Shown: one piece after another, positions 1 through 2,787 of the stretch
How the letters are laid out: every line of letters begins with the position of its first letter
How positions within the stretch are numbered: position 1 is the first letter of the stretch
Assembly (NCBI GenBank): GCA_021845835.1
Contig: JAJZVE010000376.1
Location: 1 to 5,366 of the forward strand
Direction: 5' to 3'
Origin: Pseudomonadota bacterium
GTDB taxonomy: Bacteria; Pseudomonadota; Alphaproteobacteria; Acetobacterales; Acetobacteraceae
DNA length: 5,366 bases
The notes under the pieces: generated by a model
Told to the model about the DNA's origin: nothing
Databases searched by the model: none
What the model saw: only the letters and a program-made list of their open reading frames with translations
Program-made: the position numbers and the translations under genes

Positions 1-49
1 CATTACAGTGCAACGCGCGGAAGACTACCAGACCGACTTCTTTGTGTCC

Positions 50-79
50 AGCCCTCCCTCAGGACCTAGTCGGAGGGCT
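50..79. repeat. Inverted repeat, 8-bp stem
   Basis: AGCCCTCC at 50-57 pairs perfectly with GGAGGGCT at 72-79 across a 14-base loop. It sits about 70 bases past the int stop codon, so it could stop or protect the int transcript. The loop is long and no U-tract follows on the minus strand, so a classical intrinsic terminator is unlikely. It may instead be a regulatory structure. Confidence 0.45.
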
Positions 80-114
80 CACAGTTGTGTGCAATAGAGA
101 GGACCTAGCTAGGT
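61..114. repeat. Direct repeat AGGACCTAG with palindrome ACCTAGCTAGGT
   Basis: AGGACCTAG occurs at 61-69 and again at 100-108. The second copy runs into the perfect 12-base palindrome ACCTAGCTAGGT (103-114). A repeated half-site of which one copy is completed to a palindrome is typical of an operator for a dimeric repressor. The first copy lies inside the loop of the 50-79 hairpin. No regulator gene is visible in the window, so an operator role is inference only. Confidence 0.35.
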
Positions 115-146
115 TCTTGTACGGAATAAGTAATGAATTCGCGCGC

Positions 147-1460
147 TCATCGGGGAGAGAATAGCTCCAGTTGACGGATCGCGCCATCCCGCTTCAGCTT
201 TCGCCGATCATCTGTGCTTTGAATGTCATGCCGAACGGTTCTGGTCTCACGCTCGTTTATAACCGAGAGATCCGTGGAAACGGATTCGCGCTTGCCAATA
301 CGAAGGCCATCAAGGTAGTCGGCCCACGCCTGCATCATCCTTCTCCGTTCCGCCAGCCGCTCAGCCCGGTTATACGCCGCCCGAACCTTGTTCCGCTCCG
401 CATGCGCCATCTGCAATTCGATCAGGTCAGGATGCCAACCCAGCTCATTGAGGCACGTGCATGCCATGGCTCGAAAGCCGTGTCCCGTCATTTCATCGCG
501 CGCATTGCCGAGGCGTCGCAGGGCGGCATTCACCGTGTTCACGGACATCGGTCTATCCGAGGTGCGAAGCGACGGAAAGAGATATCTGCCTTTGCCGGTC
601 ACGCTGCGGAGCTCTCGGAGGAGGGCGACTGCTTGAGAGGCCAGCGGAACGATATGCCGCTCCCGCATCTTCATCCGCGCCGCCGGCACGCGCCATTCCG
701 CCGCTTGCAGGTCGATCTCGCTCCATTCTGCCGCCCGAAGCTCGCTGGGACGTAGAAAGACGAGAGGGGACAGCTTTAGGGCGATCAGCGTCGTCGGATG
801 GCCTATGTAGTCGTCGATGGCGCGGAGGAGGGCGCCGATCTTCGCCGGCTCCGTGATAGCCGCCCGGTTCTCCACGACAACCGGCGCCAAGGCGCCCCGC
901 AGGTCGGACGTGATGTCCCGCGTCGCACGACCTGTCGCGATGGCGTACCGGAAGATCTGCCCACAGCGCTGCAGGGCGCGATGCGCCGTCTCGTTCATAC
1001 CGCGGCTCTCGATCGGCCGCAGCACGGTCAGGAGCTCGGGCGCGGTGATCTCGGCGATCGGCCGGGAGCCGAGGCGAGGGTAGGCGAACGAATTCAGGAT
1101 CCACCGCGCCTTGATCATGGTGATCTCGGCCAGCTTCTTGGACTGCAGGGCCAGCCACTCCTCGGCGATCAGCTTGAAGCTGTTCTCGAGGGCGATCTTG
1201 TTCGTCCGGCGCTGGACGCTGGGATCGATGCCTCTCGCGACGAGCTGCCGGGCTTGCTCGCGCTGCTCCCGGGCGTACTTCAATGGCACGTCGGGATAGA
1301 CGCCGAGGGAAATCCCGCGCTCCTTGCCGCCGAAGTAGTACTTGAAGCGCCACCAGCGCGAGCCGTTGGGGTTCACCAGCAGATAGAGGCCGCGGTCGTC
1401 CGAGACCTTGTAGGCCTTCTCTCTGGGCTTGAGGCTTCGAATCTTCGTATCCGACAGCAT
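147..1460 (-). CDS. int: P4-family tyrosine integrase (site-specific recombinase)
   Basis: This 437-residue protein catalyses integration and excision of the element by cutting and rejoining DNA at the attachment site. An N-terminal arm-binding domain of the DUF4102 type covers about residues 1-85 (DTKIRSLKP, then the GLYLLV and SLGVYPDVPL strands). A helical core-binding domain covers about 95-190 and the catalytic domain about 200-385. All active-site residues are visible: R237 (FLRPSEL), K264 (RMKMRERH), H327 and R330 (GHGFR), H353 (MAH) and nucleophile Y363 (AAYNRAE). Length is normal for the family. Residues 388-437 form a charged tail past the usual end (ADYLDGL). I chose the ATG at 1460 because AAGGAG lies 7 bases upstream and the family usually starts MLSDTKI; an in-frame extension to 1499 has neither. 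The gene reads away from the tRNA-like core at 1790-1807, as in P4-type elements. The frame is intact, so the enzyme is probably functional. Confidence 0.95.
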   Translation of the reverse strand: MLSDTKIRSLKPREKAYKVSDDRGLYLLVNPNGSRWWRFKYYFGGKERGISLGVYPDVPLKYAREQREQARQLVARGIDPSVQRRTNKIALENSFKLIAEEWLALQSKKLAEITMIKARWILNSFAYPRLGSRPIAEITAPELLTVLRPIESRGMNETAHRALQRCGQIFRYAIATGRATRDITSDLRGALAPVVVENRAAITEPAKIGALLRAIDDYIGHPTTLIALKLSPLVFLRPSELRAAEWSEIDLQAAEWRVPAARMKMRERHIVPLASQAVALLRELRSVTGKGRYLFPSLRTSDRPMSVNTVNAALRRLGNARDEMTGHGFRAMACTCLNELGWHPDLIELQMAHAERNKVRAAYNRAERLAERRRMMQAWADYLDGLRIGKRESVSTDLSVINERETRTVRHDIQSTDDRRKLKRDGAIRQLELFSPR

Positions 1461-1467
1461 GGCGCCA

Positions 1468-1473
1468 CTCCTT
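1468..1473 (-). promoter_or_regulatory. Ribosome binding site of int
   Basis: The minus strand reads AAGGAG here, separated by 7 bases (TGGCGCC) from the ATG at 1460. This near-ideal Shine-Dalgarno sequence decides the start in favour of 1460 over the longer frame beginning at 1499. Confidence 0.8.
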
Positions 1474-1490
1474 CGAAACCCGAGGCGACC

Positions 1491-1630
1491 GAGACTCACT
1501 CCCAGGGGTAACCCGAACCCGTCAGGGACTCACGCCGGGATATCCGGAACTCACCCGGGGGTAACCCGGTCTCGGTCACGGTCCCGAGCACGGACTCAAA
1601 AAAACCGGGACTCCAAAAACCGGGACTCAC
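1491..1630 (+). repeat. Six iterated direct repeats, consensus GGGACTCAC
   Basis: Copies in one orientation lie at 1491-1499 (GAGACTCAC), 1525-1533 (GGGACTCAC), 1546-1554 (GGAACTCAC), 1591-1599 (CGGACTCAA), 1607-1615 (GGGACTCCA) and 1622-1630 (GGGACTCAC). Two sit in a near-perfect tandem of AAAAACCGGGACTC (1600-1613 and 1615-1628, period 15). Two belong to a longer repeat that continues into GGGGTAACCCG (1493-1515 and 1547-1568). The array lies immediately upstream of the int ribosome binding site, between int and the attachment core. Candidate roles are binding sites for a regulator of int, for an excisionase, or for the integrase itself. Irregular spacing and the absence of near-identical long units argue against CRISPR. 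Confidence 0.65.
1571..1588. repeat. Small inverted repeat upstream of int
   Basis: CTCGG at 1571-1575 pairs with CCGAG at 1584-1588 across an 8-base loop. It lies between members of the GGGACTCAC array. The stem is short, so it may be incidental. Confidence 0.3.
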
Positions 1631-1700
1631 ACTCAGCCGCAGTTACCCCCACTCTGGCCGCCATGCGTGTTATCATGCCGATGGATTGCGGTGGACGGGC

Positions 1701-1740
1701 TGCGCTTCGGAAACCCTACGATTTCCTGGGTTTCAGCGCA
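1701..1740. repeat. Large inverted repeat, 13 bp with one bulge
   Basis: TGCGCT (1701-1706) pairs with AGCGCA (1735-1740), and GAAACCC (1710-1716) pairs with GGGTTTC (1728-1734). The arms enclose an 11-base loop, and a 3-base bulge (1707-1709) lies on one side. This is the strongest dyad in the intergenic region. It sits about 50 bases from the attachment core and inside any leader RNA of int that starts near the core. It could be an RNA structure controlling int, a protein-binding dyad, or a second recombinase core with inverted binding arms. Nothing in the sequence chooses between these. Confidence 0.55.
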
Positions 1741-1771
1741 ATGTTGGGATGAAACGGGACGGGTTGGGAAA

Positions 1772-1788
1772 GCGGGGTTTGAACCCGC
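1772..1788 (-). other. tRNA T-arm-like hairpin
   Basis: On the minus strand GCGGG and CCCGC form a perfect 5-bp stem closing the 7-base loop TTCAAAC, which fits the TTCRANY pattern of tRNA T-arms. No D-arm, anticodon arm or matching 5' acceptor (TGGGAAA) lies upstream, so this is not a complete tRNA gene. It begins two bases after the CCA of the tRNA-Leu-like core. It may be part of the recombination site, since integrases of this type often use the T-arm as the crossover site, or a relic of another tRNA. Confidence 0.5.
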
Positions 1789-1789
1789 C

Positions 1790-1807
1790 TGGTGCCCGGG
1801 GCCGGAC
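1790..1807 (-). other. Probable att core: 3' end of a tRNA-Leu gene
   Basis: The minus strand reads GTCCGGCCCCGGGCACCA. It parses as the end of a T-loop (GT), the 3' half of a T-stem (CCGGC), an acceptor strand (CCCGGGC), discriminator A and an encoded CCA. From memory it differs at only three of 18 positions from the 3' end of E. coli leuX, the integration site of P4. The sequence upstream does not continue as a tRNA, so this is only the 3' fragment that phages carry to restore the tRNA after integration. It lies 330 bases upstream of int, in the same orientation, as expected for a P4-type integrase. The exact core boundaries cannot be set without the host tRNA. Confidence 0.55.
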
Positions 1808-1828
1808 CCACAACAAGCCAGTAAGTCG

Positions 1829-1866
1829 CTGACAGTAAAGGGATATGCCAATGCGACTCTTGTCAG
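1829..1866. repeat. Inverted repeat CTGACA / TGTCAG
   Basis: CTGACA (1829-1834) and TGTCAG (1861-1866) are inverted copies 26 bases apart, between the att core and the right-hand TACCCCC cluster. The spacing is long for a simple hairpin. They could be half-sites for a bending protein or an excisionase, but the evidence is weak. Confidence 0.25.
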
Positions 1867-1979
1867 ATACCCCCAGAAATACCCCCTGATTCGCGAGCTA
1901 CCCCCACGTCTGAGGCGCCCGCCGCCGTGACGTGAACCACGACGACGGGCTTGGCACAACCGCCTACCGTGGAGGCAGC

Positions 1980-2300
1980 ATGCCCACCGCAAGTCTACCT
2001 GCGCCCGCCGTGGCGCATTCCGAAGTCCCGGCGGCGATCGCCGGCAACGTCCCCCTGGTCCGCCTGTCCGAGGCGCTCGCCCGTGCTGGCCTCACCGCAC
2101 GGCATGACGCCGACCGGCGCATGCTCGTGATCGAGCCGGCGCAGTCCGCGAAGTCCGTGATCCCGCAGGACGCTGTGATCGGCATGGCCTGGTACAACGG
2201 CCTCACCAAGGCGGAGCGGATCCGCTGGCACCGGGTTGCCGGCAGCGCCGTGCCGGCCGATGCTTGGGCCGCGTTTCAATCGGGGAGGGCCGCGCCGTGA
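1980..2300 (+). CDS. Small phage-type protein of unknown function
   Basis: This protein has 106 residues and no membrane segment or signal peptide. I do not recognise a named family. Residues 1-20 are low-complexity and rich in Ala, Pro and Ser. Residues 23-53 look like a helix (LVRLSEALARAG) followed by a strand (RRMLVIEPA). The C-terminal part, about 68-100, has the pattern MAWYNGLTKAER...AGSAVPADAWAAF, which I recall from the ends of small uncharacterised proteins in phages and prophages of Burkholderia-like hosts. The ATG at 1980 is chosen because GGAGG at 1971-1975 precedes it, although the 4-base spacing is short; a GTG at 1932 in the same frame has no visible ribosome binding site. It is the first of three coupled genes: its stop overlaps the next start as GTGA. 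No clear promoter is visible upstream. Confidence 0.75.
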   Translation: MPTASLPAPAVAHSEVPAAIAGNVPLVRLSEALARAGLTARHDADRRMLVIEPAQSAKSVIPQDAVIGMAWYNGLTKAERIRWHRVAGSAVPADAWAAFQSGRAAP

Positions 2301-2488
2301 TCTCGCGAATACTCATTCGGCTTGCGACGGTCTGGGCCGTCGCCATCAGCGCCATCGTGATCATCGCCGGTCTCGTCAACGGCACCTTGGCGCACGCCTA
2401 CTTGCCGGTCATCGGCCCCTTGGCTTTCGGTCCCCTGGTTCTCGCCTGGGCCATTGCCTGGGCGTTCGCGCCGAGGCGGCGGCCATGA
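2297..2488 (+). CDS. Small membrane protein, two predicted helices
   Basis: This is a 63-residue, very hydrophobic protein. Two membrane segments are evident, at about residues 5-27 (from ILIRLATVWAV) and 36-58 (to LVLAWAIAWAF). They are joined by a short loop (NGTLAHA), and a basic PRRRP tail ends the protein. The GTG at 2297 is preferred over an upstream ATG at 2264, because GGGGAGGG at 2282-2289 lies 7 bases before it and the GTG overlaps the preceding stop as GTGA. The stop in turn overlaps the next ATG as ATGA. Size and topology would fit a small holin or antiholin, but no endolysin is in the window, so function stays open. It could equally be a lysogeny-expressed membrane protein. Confidence 0.75.
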   Translation: MISRILIRLATVWAVAISAIVIIAGLVNGTLAHAYLPVIGPLAFGPLVLAWAIAWAFAPRRRP

Positions 2489-2787
2489 GGGGCGCCCATT
2501 GGGGTCAGCCCGGCTTCTGGCGCCGCGAGGGCTACATGCTGCGCCGGGTGCTCGGACTCGGACGCTTCCGGGCGCCCTGGCGGCTGAGTGCACGCGAGGC
2601 CAGCGCGCACGCGGTCCTTTTCGTGCTCAACTACCTCGTGCTCACCGTCGTGCCGTTTGCGGTCTACTACGGCGTGTCGATGGTGGGCCGCAACGCAGCG
2701 GTCTGCGCCGCCTCCGTGGCCTTTTGGGTGCTCGTGATCCGCTTGGTCAGGGGGCGAGGCCCGCGGCTGCGACTCTGGCGCCGATAG
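2485..2787 (+). CDS. Small membrane protein, two predicted helices, basic ends
   Basis: This is a 100-residue protein with a basic, aromatic N-terminus (about 1-38, many Arg and Trp). Two hydrophobic helices follow, at about 41-66 (AHAVLFVLNYLVLTVVPF) and 69-88 (CAASVAFWVLVIRLV), and an arginine-rich tail ends it. The positive-inside rule places both ends in the cytoplasm with a short outside loop near MVGRN. The ATG overlaps the upstream stop (ATGA), and GAGG at 2473-2476 is spaced 8 bases from it, so translation is probably coupled to the preceding gene. The same frame stays open upstream to 2236, but that part overlaps two coding genes and is ignored. Its last 41 bases overlap the end of the opposite-strand 849-residue gene. 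I do not recognise a family; a membrane partner of the preceding protein, such as a holin pair, is a guess. Confidence 0.7.
   Translation: MRGAHWGQPGFWRREGYMLRRVLGLGRFRAPWRLSAREASAHAVLFVLNYLVLTVVPFAVYYGVSMVGRNAAVCAASVAFWVLVIRLVRGRGPRLRLWRR

Larger units (their letters stand above)
1..146. other. Non-coding region downstream of int
   Basis: I see no plausible gene here. The stretch lies beyond the 3' end of the integrase gene and looks less GC-rich than the coding regions. It holds an inverted repeat, a 9-base direct repeat and a 12-base palindrome, listed separately. No T-run follows the hairpin on either strand, so I do not call an intrinsic terminator. The palindrome and repeats would suit a regulatory region for a gene lying to the left of the window, but that is inference. 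Confidence 0.5.
1505..1905. other. Probable phage attachment region (attP) with candidate integrase arm sites
   Basis: A heptamer TACCCCC (reverse GGGGGTA) recurs on both sides of the tRNA-like core. On the int side it appears as GGGGTAA at 1505-1511, GGGGGTAA at 1557-1564 and TTACCCCC at 1643-1650. On the far side it appears as ATACCCCC at 1867-1874 and 1879-1886 and as CTACCCCC at 1898-1905. Phage integrases with an N-terminal arm-binding domain use repeated arm sites on both flanks of a core. The spread of about 400 bases fits a phage attP. Recognition of this heptamer by this integrase is inference; C-rich heptamers also arise by chance in GC-rich DNA, though six in this non-coding stretch is striking. 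Confidence 0.5.

Noticed and set aside
553..1353. Minus-strand open frame of 266 codons overlapping int in another frame
   Set aside because: It is a same-strand, out-of-frame shadow rich in Arg, Ala and Pro. The integrase frame is intact, so no frameshift needs to be invoked.
1461..1499. Longer integrase start at 1499
   Set aside because: The extra 13 residues lie in the repeat array, have no Shine-Dalgarno sequence and do not look like the start of the family, while the ATG at 1460 has AAGGAG at ideal spacing.
798..1511. Plus-strand open frame of 237 codons antisense to int
   Set aside because: The integrase on the opposite strand has every catalytic motif, and this frame is its mirror with no family features.
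1491..1630. CRISPR array
   Set aside because: The repeats are only about 9-14 bases, degenerate and irregularly spaced, with no uniform spacers and no cas genes.
1765..1870. Complete tRNA gene on the minus strand
   Set aside because: A T-arm and a CCA end are visible, but no D-arm, anticodon stem or 5' acceptor can be paired with either of them. Only tRNA 3' fragments are supported.
1667..1930. Plus-strand open frame of 87 codons containing GKAGFEPAW
   Set aside because: GFEP is the usual false translation across the reverse strand of a tRNA T-arm. The frame crosses the attachment core, has no ribosome binding site and is best read as non-coding.
1807..1979. Sigma-70 promoter for the three-gene operon, for example TTGTCA at 1860-1865
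   Set aside because: No acceptable -10 hexamer lies 16-18 bases downstream of TTGTCA or of TTGGCA at 1951-1956, so I cannot support a promoter call.
1633..1992. Minus-strand open frame of 119 codons across the att region
   Set aside because: It covers the hairpin, the tRNA-like core and the arm-site clusters, and overlaps the start of the plus-strand operon. Composition is not protein-like.
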